Of a DNA stretch of 64,000 nucleotides, positions 10,561 to 21,752 are shown piece by piece. Origin of the DNA: Histoplasma ohiense (lineage: Eukaryota; Ascomycota; Eurotiomycetes; Onygenales; Ajellomycetaceae); contig JAEVHH010000005.1 in NCBI GenBank assembly GCA_017607445.1, positions 4,035,001-4,099,000 on the forward strand, given 5' to 3'. A model generated the notes under the pieces. That model did not search any database, had not been told where the DNA came from, and saw only the letters and a program-made list of their open reading frames with translations. The stretch's first letter is position 1; each line of letters starts with the position of its first letter. Position numbers and translations under genes: made by a program.

Positions 10561-10691
10561 GGATGCCCACGTGACATGGCATTCTCAGCCAGAAGAACTC
10601 CCAAGGTTGAAGACACGGTGAGGTGTGGAAAGAGTGCTGGGGCGAACTCTATTGCGATGGATGATGACACAACCTTGGAAGCCATCACGGC

Positions 10692-10704
10692 AGAACATTC
10701 CGGA
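10692..10704. promoter_or_regulatory. Heat-shock element candidate (GAAcaTTCcgGA)
   Basis: A GAA-nn-TTC-nn-GGA array of nearly three alternating units, about 230 bp upstream of the hsp30 TATA box. Together with the site at 10549 it supports Hsf1 control. Confidence 0.55.
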
Positions 10705-11636
10705 TCCGAGGAGACGCATACATCTCGATCTGGCGCTGACCCCGCCGCAATAGGAACTCGATGGCTGGGAAGTCCTTTTTGCTGATGCTCATGTTCTTGC
10801 GGAATTCCTGTCTATACAATCACCATGCAAAAAGTAGCTGCAGTTAGCTTGGATGCACGTCATTGTTTGAGATAATTCATACTGGTAGAGGCAGGTGTAA
10901 TGAAGATAGATATATGGCTGACTCTACGTACCTGGCGAGCTGCTTAAAGTTTGCCTGAGACTCCTATATATTGATCAATTGGCTTTTAGCATCTCTATTG
11001 TACAACAGTAAATATATGCGGTGTTAAATAGCACAACAATATTATGCATACCTTGGGCTTCTTCCTGATTTCCCGGAGTGCGAGTCTGTACAGAGAGCAC
11101 ACTTCCCGCTGCAGCCCGGAGAGCTTCTTCATTTCAGGATCCCGAGGATGCTGGAGAAACTATTTGGCTTGCAATTGGTGTACAATGCTGAGCAAGGCTG
11201 AGACTTAAGAGCGGGGGAGGTTTAGTTAGTTACTTAACGCATGCCATGCAGGTTCATCATAGAGAATAATGATGTTCAACTGTTGTTCTCAGCTTCTGGA
11301 GGAAAAAGGAACCCCGTTTACTATTTATTTAGCGCGCGGTAAAATCAAAGCGCTAATTTCGGCGCTCAAAATGGACGGGGAATGAGCAGATATTTTTGCC
11401 CAACCGGAGAGGAATTGCAATGGATATAAGTCCAGGATTAAAATAATTTTGTATCTTATCTATATATCTATCTATCTATTTATATAAATAAATATGCTGG
11501 TATAAATCTCGCTCTAGATATAACTCCCCTGTTTATCCATGCAAAAACATTCTCTCAATTCCGCCGCGATTGACCTAGAAGCTAAACAGTAAAGAAAGAT
11601 AAAGTCAAAGTAAACCTGAACAGAAAAGAAACAACC
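10705..11636. other. Intergenic region between hsp30 and the FAH-family gene
   Basis: This is the shared upstream region of two divergent genes. It is AT-rich, with an imperfect (TATC)n tract near 11458-11480. I see no gene in it. Confidence 0.5.
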
Positions 11637-12682
11637 ATGCCGCCCTTCTCGGTAAGCCAGGCCCTCCCCGTATTGTTCCAATACTAACGCCGCAACGCCC
11701 AGCGCCTCATCCGCTTCCTTTCTCAAGACGGCCGGATCTACTATGGCGAACCTCTCCTCCCAACCAATACCACCGACATCTCCCAAGCGACCACCGCCCG
11801 CCTCATCTCCGGTGACATCTTCCGCTCCCCAGTCCTAACAGGCACCACAAAGCCTATTTCACGCCTGCTTTCCCCGCTGGCCCGGAACGATATCTCCTCC
11901 ATCCGCTGTCTCGGCCTCAACTATGCCCAACACGCCGCCGAAGCAAGCATGCCCATCCCCCAATACCCCGTCCTCTTCTATAAACCGCCGGCTGCCCTTG
12001 CGGGCCCGGCGGATGATATCCCCATCCCCCGCATCGCGCAGGAGTACCCCGGTGTAGACTACGAGTGTGAATTGGTGATTGTTATGGGGAAGAAGTGTCG
12101 TGACGTGTCAGAAAAGGAGGCGCTGGAGTATGTGCTGGGCTACGCCGTGGGGAATGATGTCTCACATCGAGGGTGGCAGCTGAAGCGCGGGGGCGGGCAG
12201 TGGGGGATTGGGAAGGGATTTGATGGGTGGGCGCCGTTTGGGCCGGGAATTGTGACGACGGAGGTGTTGGGTGATGCGAGCGATTTGGGGATTGGGACAA
12301 AGCTAAATGGCGTGGTTGTGCAGAAGAGTTCGACGAGAGATCTTATTTTTGGTGTCAAGAGCGCCGTGGCGTGGCTATCTAGGGGGTGTACGTTGGGGCC
12401 GGGCGATTTGATTTTTACTGGGACGTGAGTCTTTTAATTTGGCTCCTCGTTTCAGCTTCGCTTTTTCCCCGCGTCTATTGTCCTTATGGAATGTTGTAGG
12501 TTGTGATTTGCTAACCGCTTTTTGTGCTGATATAATGTGATATTTCTAGGCCTCAGGGGGTAGGCATGGGTAGGGACCCGCCGCTATGGCTGAAGCATGG
12601 TGACAAGGTTGAGGTATCGCTTGAAGGCGTGGGGACTTGCCAGAACAGAGTTGTTTTCGAGGGTCATACCGCTAGGCTGTAA
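11637..12682 (+). CDS. Fumarylacetoacetate hydrolase (FAH)-family enzyme
   Basis: Three exons (11637..11651, 11703..12424, 12550..12682) give 289 residues. Exon 1 codes only MPPFS; its intron has donor GTAAGC, branch ACTAACG and acceptor CCCAG. The second intron splits the Thr codon of FTGTPQGVG, a classic FAH-fold signature. The Mg-binding acids are visible: Glu126 and Glu128 (YECELVIVMGKK) and Asp157 (GNDVSHRGWQ), with GLNYAQHAAE and FYKPPAALAG before them. The family includes acylpyruvate hydrolases, oxaloacetate decarboxylases and isomerases of aromatic breakdown. The substrate cannot be assigned here, since no other catabolic genes are adjacent. The short N-terminal domain excludes true fumarylacetoacetase, which is longer. 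Confidence 0.92.
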
Positions 12683-13014
12683 TGAGTGGATGAATCCATG
12701 CACGGTAATGTGGTGTTAATTTCAAAGGAAGAAGTAAGGAAGCGGGTTCCATGAGGAGGCCAGTTACAGTGATTTGCAGTCAGTATCACAGCCGTAGAGG
12801 GATTAAGACATCTAGCCCCAGGAAAGAGCATCAGTAGATCTAGAGACAGCCCATATACCCACATAGAACGAGACCAAATAAAGTTTCTTCAAAACGGAAA
12901 AGCTCGAATCAAGTACAAATCAACATCTTAAGGAAATAAGATCAGAAACCCCGTCTCAACCTGTCTCAGCCCCGTCCCATCCATCATTTCATCTCCCCCA
13001 ACACGTTACTCAGT
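12683..13014. other. Convergent intergenic spacer
   Basis: A 332-bp gap between two converging genes. No feature was seen apart from presumed 3' UTRs. Confidence 0.5.
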
Positions 13015-13941
13015 TCAATTAGTTGCCCTTCCATACCCTATAACACCTTCCGCAAATGCCCAGTTCTGGTCCTCCAACCGTTCATTTTCCTTCATCTCCA
13101 CTCCATCCTTCTTCACCACCGCAATCGAGTATCGATCAGTACTTCTCGCATCACGATAGAACAACACCTTCATACATTCCTGCAGCGCCCTAACCGCCTG
13201 CTCCTCTTTGACATTCTCCAGTGGGACCTCCTCCGGAAACAGCCTCCGCAATACTGGGATGGCCAGATGCGCTCCAAATCCCGTAGCCAGGTGCGGCGCA
13301 GAGTATGTGTTGCCCAGCAGATCGACGGAGCTGAGGAAGGGCTTCTCCTCGCTGTCAAAGCCTGCAACGAGGATGACATTCCACAAAGGGTTGAATTCCG
13401 ACCGTCGCCTGTACATCATTTTCGATAGGTAGGTGTGCAGGTTCTGCGCGTTGAGGGAATGGCCGTAGGTTGAGTAGTTTTCTTCGATACTCAGGAAGTT
13501 TAGGACGCGGTCAATGTATTGCATATCGGACACGTCGCCGCCAAAACCAATGACGGTGGAGTTGTCGAAGGAGCGTAGGCGTTTTATGTCCGTGAACCGG
13601 GCGAGGGAACCGTAGGATGCTATATAATATTTAGTTTAGGAATACGTCAAGGAGCCATTGGGGAATAAAGAATGAGAGCATGAGGCTGTGGTACCTAAAT
13701 TATCTGTTGCAATTGCTACGCCGCCGTTGAACTTGACGGCGATTACTGATGTCCCTGTTACTGTCGGTGACTGTGTATGTGTCTGAGGAGCGGGGATTTG
13801 GAGATACGAATGGTCGTAAGGGCCGTAGACGTCGTTCCTGGGCTTCGGATATTGAGAAAAGCAGTTAGTTTCTATGTAAACGATAGTCAACCTAGACAGG
13901 AAGCTGCTCACTCGTCCCCATGCTTGAGGGAAGTGGTTCAT
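13015..13941 (-). CDS. PRE4: Proteasome subunit beta type-7 (Pre4, beta7)
   Basis: A non-catalytic beta subunit of the 20S proteasome core. Exons 13941..13912, 13842..13695 and 13619..13015 give 260 residues. Exon 1 encodes MNHFPQAWGR, joined to PRNDVYGPYDHSYL. The core starts TVTGTSVIAVKFNGGVAIATDNLASYGSLARF, where the second intron splits the Ala codon. The rest is collinear with Pre4: VIGFGGDVSDMQYIDRVL, WNVILVAGFD and HLATGFGAHLAIPVLR. A short propeptide precedes the core. The promoter lies in the 504 bp to the right. A second core subunit gene (PRE7) lies 8 kb away. Confidence 0.94.
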
Positions 13942-14445
13942 GGTGGGTCGATGAGGAACTGCTACTGCAAATGAGATCTCTGGTTTTGGAATTGTAGAGA
14001 TATATAGGCGTAGTTGAAGAGAGTTGGACCTTTTCACGAGGCGGAGATACAGGTTGCTCGAATCAGTCAACAAGTGGTTGCGTCAAAGAAGCTCAGTCAG
14101 CAAGCGCCGCGCTTATTTATGAAGCTTGCCGCGCCCGACCAAGCAAAACAGACAATGAAGCAGATAAGAGGATATTCTGAGAGAATCGAAAGATGATTTA
14201 CGTAAAAATATTTAAAAAACGATAAGAAACACTGTATATGACCTGACCTGATGTTTCTTTATGTAATCCGTTGTCCCGAGCAAAAAGTCCTTATAACACT
14301 TCCATCCAATAACTCCATGTGCAGCCATAACGTAGATAATGTTTATATATAAAACCGTCATAAAGGGCCACCCATAAATAATAATCCCCCCTATTGAAAC
14401 AATGAGGGAGAGCAATGTATGTATATGGCCAAAACAATCCCTCCA
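13942..14445. other. PRE4 promoter and HCNGP 3' flank
   Basis: About 500 bp between tandem minus-strand genes. The part near 14200-14400 is AT-rich. No distinct element was recognised. Confidence 0.45.
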
Positions 14446-15468
14446 TCATCTAGATCGCGATCGTTTCCTCCTCGGCCGCCGCTCTAAATCTGTCGTCCTC
14501 TTTCCGCGATCCCTGTCGGTATTCATCGGTGAGCTCGTCCTCTCCCTACTGAGCCCCGCCATTACCCTTTCGGCAGCACTGGGCTTCGCCTTTGCACTGG
14601 ACGGTGTCCCTGTCCGACTCGAATCCCCTGACAAACTGGCCCCGACCCCACCACTACCAGGCACAAATTCTATAGCTTCCCTTGGCCCCAAGGCTTTCTT
14701 CTCCTCAATCTTCCGTCGTATCTCCTGCTGGTTTTTGAGCAACTCGTCCTTATACCCCCATGGCGGAAGCATCCCGACGGGGTCCCACAGCTCTTTCGGC
14801 AGGGAGGTGGCATATTGCGCCTGTGCATCGATACCAACGTGTTCCATTAATTTGGCGAGTAAGCTAGGATTTCGTAAGGAGGAGGAGTTGGCAAGCTTCT
14901 CGTTAAAGTGGACGCCCTCTCTCTTTATAGAGAGGAAATGGGCAAATTTCTGGTTTGCAGTTGGATTTGGGGAGCCTGACGGTGAAGGGGGAATGTCGAG
15001 ATTGGGAACCGGGGGGAGGGTCATGTCGCGGAGTAGGGCGCGGTTGGTGGAGAATGGGGAGGATTTACGAGAAAGTAGTTGGGGCCCGATGTTATTATCA
15101 TTTGTGGGGGAGGGGAGCTGAGAGGGTTGAAAGGGCCCAATTCGAGGTATGTCGTCTTCTTCGATGCTAGTAGCGGTAGCCGTTGGAATAGGTTCTTGAA
15201 AAACAAATGGTCCGTTTTCTGTTAGACGAATAATATTAGATACGTCACAGTACAACTGGGCAAAACATAGGTATAAATGGAGCAAACCTGTAATCTGAGC
15301 CGCTGTATCTGCTGAAAAATTCGCTGGTTGCTATACACACTGGTTAGGATGTCAGTTGGCCGGTACCAGATATTCAGGGCGGCGCACAGTGATCTTTTGT
15401 ACTGTCAATGAAGGGCTTCTTTCGGCCTCATCTTCGCTGCTGCTTGCATATGCCGTTAGGCCAAGCAT
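14446..15468 (-). CDS. HCNGP/SAP30-binding protein family regulator
   Basis: This family (human SAP30BP, fungal HCNGP-like) links transcriptional repression and the spliceosome in the nucleus. Exons 15468..15388, 15330..15288 and 15218..14446 give 298 residues. The start, MLGLTAYASSSEDEAE, is the family's hallmark N-terminus. The first two joins give VQKITQPANFSADTAAQITE and ENGPFVFQEP. The conserved domain includes ANQKFAHFLSIKREGVHFNE, LMEHVGIDAQAQYATSLP and ELWDPVGMLPPWGYKDELLK. A Ser/Arg-rich tail ends RRPRRKRSRSR, probably a nuclear localisation signal. Splice signals are strong (CTAACAG acceptor before exon 3). Function in this fungus is inferred from the family. Confidence 0.9.
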
Positions 15469-16183
15469 GGTATTTATGTCCAACAATCCGAGCGCGTAGA
15501 TGAATTCCCTCTGAAGTTGGTGCTGCTTCTGATTCCTGTCGGAAACGGAGTATCCAGAAGCTTAAATAAGCGCGCGGCTACATGGCCATGCGTACTATTC
15601 AGGCATTAAAAGCACCACAACTGCCACTAGAGGTTTATATTAGATTTTACATGTAAACAAGCAACTCTTTCGCCGAGGCCATTCTCTTGTTAAATTGTAC
15701 TACATTGCCAACTACTGGACTCTCTATATACATGATGAGATAGATCATATTCTCTACTCCATGAGACAGTAGTGTTTTGTCTCTGATATTGTTATGTAGA
15801 CTGGCTGTGTGACCAATGACAATAATAGATTAGATGATATATGAATAAATAAATAAATAAATAAGCTCTAACATTGAAATCTTGAATTAAACTTTTATAT
15901 ATTTCTCTAGTCTTTAACACTATTTTGCTTTCACAAGCATTACATTCGGCACACTATATAAATACTAGTAATTTTGCATAGTGTTAGAATATTGATAATT
16001 AACACATGATGAATTCAAATTCAAACAAACAATTGAGTAAAGAAGAAGAAGTTTGAGGACTTTCTAAATGATTGATATCTCAAAAAACCACATATTCTTT
16101 GTGATATATAGTATGCTTTCCTTTGAGCTTGATACAGCTTCAATGAACTTCCTCTAATTCAATCAAAATCAGTTAACTAATCA
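15469..16183. other. AT-rich spacer left of the HET island
   Basis: About 715 bp, strongly AT-rich, with an (AATA)n tract near 15845-15862. No gene was recognised. It marks a composition change between the housekeeping block and the HET/deaminase island. Confidence 0.45.
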
Positions 16184-18209
16184 CTAGGGTTTTTTAATGG
16201 CGGCAAATCGGTGATTTAGATGGCTTTCATTAGCATTGTTGTGACAGGATGAGCAAAGATCGAAATTATCGCAATCGCGGCATTTATACCGTACACCGTA
16301 AATTGTCTGTAATGGCATGTGTCTCAGAAGCCGATGCTTTAAAATTTTGGCATAGATTATGCAGCCTGGGAACATGCGTGGGCTTACCTCAAGGCAGTGA
16401 TCACATTTCACGCCGTAGTGACGAAGGAGTTTGATGGTTTTGAAACCGTGGTCCTTGTGCGCCGTGTCCATTTCTTTGCAAGCTGTACAATAATCGAAGT
16501 CGGGACAGACCCGGCATGTATACCTGGTGCCAAATATATTCTATCGATTTTCGTCAGCATGTCTTGTTGCTGGGAGGAGTTCCCAATAAGCCAAGCCCAA
16601 ATAAGTTCATGGAACTGACCAAATTACAACCGTCACAAAAATTGTCTCTGTGCCAGGCTGCCTCTTCTGCATATTCAATGTGGACAACCCACACCCGCTT
16701 TCCATTGACAGTTTCTTCCAGGACAAGTATTCTGATCCACGTATCCTCCACATCAAGGCCTGAAAGTCTATCCCCCTTGTAGACGCCTTCAAGTTTGGTA
16801 TCCATCCAATCTGTACCCATCATGACATCGAAGTCATGCATAGTCGGCGTCCCGAAAGACTTGTCCGTATGCCTGTGGCCTCCGAACTGAACCACGGGGT
16901 TAAACATAGAATCAAAGCCTAGTTTTAGATTCTCCGAACCTTCTGACTTCATCTTGTACCTGAGATTTACAGCACTTCCGCGCTGTCCCGTGGGGATCAC
17001 AACGAGCCGTTCTTTGTAGTCCCACTCGTTCCAAGACATGATATCAAATTCCGCTTGCGGTCTGGTATCGCGTGATGGGAAATGGCGGAGCCAGAATCCA
17101 TATATTTTCTCTGGAGGCTTCTGCTTTCTTGATACCACCTGCCTTACATAAATTCGTCGGTATTCGCATTTTGATGCGAGGTTCGAGTCGAATTCGGTAA
17201 GCCCCTCCCCGTCAAGCGATACCCTTGCATATTGGTTCTTTTCAGGGAGGAAGGTCAGGAATATACCTAGACGCCTTGTTTTCTGCTCTCTCTGCACATC
17301 CAGAGCAGCAAAGTACGTCTCCATTGCCCACGGCAGCATAGGAACTTCTACCGAGAGGCCCAAATTTGTAACGGAATATGGTGACTTGTTCCAAGTCGAC
17401 GATGATCGAACTATATCCGCGCTCTCCGCAAAGTCTGCCGGCGATTTTGCCAATAATCCATGGTATGTTTGGCCGTCGGAGATCTTCCAGGCAAACAACG
17501 TCTGATCATCCGACTGTTTCATTATTTCCTCCTGCAGCCGGATAAAAGCCTTTTCCTTTTCACCGTACAGAATGGGCATGTTAATATCAAACAGCCCAAG
17601 CAGGCAGTATGCGATATCCTCCACTTTGGTCGTCGTTCTGTGACATGCCCAAGACATTCGCTGGGCAATGCTAAGCTCTTGGGGAGCGAGTTCACCGGTA
17701 AGCACGGTGACAGGAATTCCCGTAATGGCAGATATTTGATCCTTTAAATCCACTTTCGAACCCAGTTCCTGCCATTTGCCGTTGAAGAATTGCACATTGA
17801 GAGGAGCGATAAGCTCTTGTAGTGTCCAGCCTCTAGTAAACCAAACACTGGAATGGAAACTTGAACCTTCCGTGACTGACGATTCAGCCACATCATTAAG
17901 ATAAACATAGCAGACCGCTGCACATCGATACCATTCATACATGGAGTTGATAGACTCGGATAGCTCTACGCTGCTGGACTTGTCAATGCAGCAGGTATCC
18001 ACCCAGACATAGCCCAGCCCATCCATCAGTGCCTGTGCGCAAGTGTCGAAAAGCTTCTTGAATCGTGGTGCCGTAAATTCTGGTGACGTTTCAAGATCAC
18101 GAAAAATCACTTCGTCGGCCCGCCATCTGTGGGAAAGGATGGCGTACACTGGAATGCTATCATCCTGAAACTCTTCAAGCTTATGGGTCTTGACGTTAAG
18201 AAGACGCAT
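16184..18209 (-). CDS. HET-domain protein with two C-terminal ZZ zinc fingers
   Basis: A heterokaryon-incompatibility-type protein, 621 residues in three exons (18209..16620, 16540..16388, 16306..16184). The start MRLLNVKTHKLEEF is the usual HET N-terminus. HET motifs follow: YAILSHRWRADEVIFRDL, GYVWVDTCCIDKSSSVELSE and RGWTLQELIAP, then AQRMSWACHRTTTKVEDIAY and LFDINMPILYGEKEKAF. Two ZZ fingers close the protein: Cys525/528, 539/542, 548/551 with His558/561, and Cys576/579, 590/593, 599/602 with His610/613. Both introns cut each finger directly after its first Cys pair, in phase 0. HET domains trigger cell death after non-self recognition; ZZ fingers bind proteins, often histone or N-degron tails. 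It is head-to-head with a deaminase-like gene. The frame runs open upstream to 18353, but the ATG at 18209 matches the family. Confidence 0.93.
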
Positions 18210-18445
18210 GGCGATTGCGGATCCAGCGCAACGAAGAGCTCTCCATAACCTAGCCAAATGATGTATTGATCGGGCGGATGTGTCCACAGCAAATCGTGGA
18301 ATATTCTCTCTGGATTCAAGTTTTCTCGCTGTTGGTTTGACGACAAAGAGCAACAGTGTTTGCCCTCCCGTCCCGTCCCCTCAATGGCATCGCTCCACTT
18401 TCGAAATACGAAGCTGACATGGTTGCCCTCCATAACTAGACCTTT
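18210..18445. promoter_or_regulatory. Shared promoter region of the HET-ZZ / deaminase pair
   Basis: About 240 bp separates the HET start from the first open codons of the deaminase-like gene on the other strand. Both promoters, or the missing first deaminase exon, must lie here. An acceptor-like TTTAACAG ends at 18458. Confidence 0.45.
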
Positions 18446-20188
18446 TTGGCTTTAACAGGCCAGGTTGATTGGAACCCCGCCGAAAGGTTTTTCCGGCCGA
18501 CCAGGGCTCCAAATTCCTCACTCCAGGCTAAACGCGTTCGTCTTGATCCAGAACCCTATAAGCTTTTGTCTCATGGAACTATGGATGTCGAACATCTTAT
18601 CGCCCTCCTTACTGAAGTCGACCCCCAAATGAACTTCCACGCTTAGTGAAAATTCCCCTTGAAGATCCCTTTCATGACCGGCTTCGTATTGTCCTAGATG
18701 CCATCGCCAGTGTGCTTATCTCAAAGCAGAGAGGGGAAGTAATAGCAGTTGGAATGCAGAGTCAACAAAATGGCTCAGAAAAGAAAATAATTCTGACTCT
18801 TGCTTCCAATATAGGTACTTCTAACAAGCCTGTTCAACATGCTTGTGAGAACATAATTGACTCTTCCAAACAGGAATCAACAACAAGACTCTTGAACACG
18901 CCCGTGAGCTTATTTCTGACCTGAAGGCACTTGGGGATGACTTTGCCGAGCATCGAAAAAATGTGGAACAGGAGACTCAAATCAGTCAGATCAAATTTCA
19001 GCAATCAGAACTAAGCAGAGCAGATTCCTCTGAGATTGATGAGTCAAAGTTCTCCTCCCATCTCAGACAGAAAGTACATGACTTTCGTGCAAAAGTATTC
19101 TTATTTGCTCTTCCAAAAATCCACCAGAGACTTCATAAGCGATACAAACCCACCAGATCCTCTCAAGGGTTTACATTCATCAACCTCACTAATGAGCTGG
19201 ATGTTGATAGCAATGACAGTGCCAAGATCTTATGGGATGCCTCTCGGATTATAAACTGGATGTTTTATAATTTGCCAAAAAGTTCTGAGTTATTTCCTGA
19301 TGATAAGACTCGCCTTTTGATCAAAGGCCTCCGTGGCCTCGCAGAGCTGGTTCGACGGCTATTTCAAATGGAGACATGGTTGTCTGACTTTGCTAAGATC
19401 TCACTCAAAATACGTTGTAAGTTTCCAACTATTCTATCCCTTTTTTTATTCTTACTAATCCCTTTTCTCAGGCTTTCCACTCGAGGGATTCTTGAAGAAA
19501 ATGTCATCAATTTCAAAAAACACAGATACCATTTTAAAGTATGCCTATTCGCCACATCTCTATCAAAAATATATAATCAATACAAACATTGAAGTTGCAT
19601 GTCTGGAAAATGATCAGAGAAATTCAACTTCCTTCCCATGACCAATGGCCGTTCATTTCCAAAAAGATTCTTGTAGCGCAGGGTGCTACATCACTTCTCA
19701 GTGATATTTCAAAGGACATTGAAAAGATCCCAGGATTTCGGCTTCAAACATCTTTCCCCGGAAACACTGTTCAAGGAAAGATTCATTGCGAATGCAATCT
19801 TGTACTCCATCTAGTTGAAACTAGTTGTTTGGGGCTCTTAGCATTGCCATATATTGGAGTGTCAAAACTATGTTGCCTCGCCTGCTGGGAGTTTTTGAGT
19901 TCCCTACGCAAGATAGATCACATATTCTATGTGAAGGGGTCTCATTCTAAGGCATATTTTCCATGGAAGTTTCCTGATGTTGAGATGGATAACGCGCGAT
20001 TACGACAGGAAGAGAGAGACCAAATACTAAATTCCCTCTATTCAAGTCTGGCTGGCACATACAAAAGGCGTTTGGAAGCTGAGGAGCGGTTGCGAAAGAT
20101 GTCGGATAGCACAGTTGGCTCCGATGAGGGTATCATTCCGTACGAAGATTTGTCCTTTGACGAATTCGATATGCCGAGAAATCAATAA
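18446..20188 (+). pseudogene. OTT_1508-type nucleic-acid/nucleotide deaminase homologue, frameshifted
   Basis: The C-terminal part has the deaminase signature His-x-Glu (GKIHCECNLVLHL, His at 19784, Glu at 19790) and, downstream, Cys-x2-Cys (VSKLCCLACWEF, 19874-19885), with PYIGVSKL as in fungal OTT_1508-like proteins. The reading path: open frame from about 18446 to the C5 tract at 18622-18626, where it shifts by -1; intron 18815..18873 (donor GTACTT, branch TTCTAAC); exon 18874..19416; intron 19417..19471; exon from 19472; then a +1 shift between about 19577 and 19637; frame to the stop at 20188. Coding similarity continues across both shifts, so they are real lesions or sequence errors, not introns. 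No convincing start codon was found; the first in-frame ATG is at 18581. The superfamily includes polymorphic toxins; the fungal role is unknown. Confidence 0.72.
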
Positions 20189-21752
20189 TTTCGCGCCGCT
20201 AGAAATGTTTGATGCAACCACATGACCTGCTGTTTGTCTAAATTTCAATGAGGATACTGATTTCCTGCGCGTTCACTAAATTATATTTGACTGGTTTAGT
20301 TGTTGTAATAACCATCTAGCAAGGAGATGGTGACTCTTTCCAAACCATCCATCACTTGAATCTGTGTTAACACATTAACAATTCGTGCACTTCGACACTA
20401 TTCTTGTTTTCTACGACACTAAGAGAGTCGGGGAGGGAATTCCCAGATTGTTTCATAGGCGTCCTGTTGTTGGTTTGGAGGGGCAGAGGGTAATGTTATT
20501 TTTGTGCTACGCTACTCCCGGGAGGATCGGAGCAGCGTTTGCTGCTACGAAGGCATGTGCAAATGGCCAGAGGCAATTTCAGAGGGTAGACTCCAAGACC
20601 ATTGCAAGAAGGGCAGGAGGAAAAGGTTCACAGAGGTAGTATCAATTACTCGGTTCATCACCAGGGCTAGCACTGGCCACTACGCTCGGGGGTTGTCGAA
20701 CATCCCTTCCTCTCACTTCGCTGTAGGAATTTGACAATCTGACACTTTCTCTGGCGTGTATTTGATTTTCGATTTTCGATTTTCGATTTTTTTTTTTTAA
20801 ATGGATAATTTGTCAATGTTAAAATAATGTCCATGTCTCGAGATACCTCACAGATGCCGAGGTGGAGATCAGTAAACAGGTTTCAGCTTGCAAAGCAACT
20901 GCTCAGCTTCTAACTCCTTTTCGTAGCACTTTTCAGATGCACATTCGAAATCCTGCGCAAGCCGATGGTTGCTTTTATGCCCACACACAATCCAAGTGTG
21001 TTCTTAAAGCTCACGTTTTAAACCAGCATTTTCCAAATCGACGATACCGCATAGTCGTCCACCCTCAACAAGAAGGTTTGACAAATGAGGTCTGAGTGAG
21101 TGTTCCCAAGCCGACTTCCTGGACGATTTGACCGCGGATCTTGATAGTATCAGAACAGAAACTCCTCCTTCATATCTATATGATAAATGATAGAGGCCAT
21201 ATGGCCCGCGATCATCAGTGTGATGGCATCACACATGACATGCTTCTGGTCACTATAATGTATTTGGCGATATTGCGAAATGTAGTAACCAACATCTATT
21301 GCGAGTTGACGGCTTTCTTCATAAGTCAACTTTATGGGAGGTACTCAGGGAGGAATAAATATTGCGAGTGCTTGATTTCAAGAGATGATTTGGCTTTTTG
21401 CATAAAGACCCTTACCCAGCGCATCCTCAGTTGCAGTGCGGAGTAGTTCTGTTTGCGTTGCGGCATATCTGGATATAACAAAGATTCAAAGAAGCTTAGC
21501 ATCGTGCTGGAGCTCGATGTGTCAATCATGCATTTACATACATATAATATCTTGATGCTTTCGGCGGAGTTAGTCAAAAAATTGCATGTTTGCACGATGA
21601 CATAAGCACCAGGCATGCAGCGGCACTCACGAGTAAGAGCTCAACTACGGCTTCATCGTACAAGCATAGAACATACACCATACCATTTTCTCTACTTCGA
21701 CTGCTGTCCAGATATCACCGCCTTCGTTCAGATTTTCCATTTTTCCTCCGAA
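20189..21752. other. Gene-poor right flank of the HET/deaminase island
   Basis: About 1.5 kb before PRE7. A coding-looking but unrecognised open stretch occupies about 20850-21095 on the plus strand and includes QMHIRNPAQADGCFYAH; it lacks a plausible start and may be a gene remnant. The rest shows nothing I recognise. Confidence 0.4.
20763..20798. repeat. (GATTTTC)n short tandem repeat with T-tract
   Basis: A 7-nt unit is repeated about four times and runs into a T-rich tract. Confidence 0.85.
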
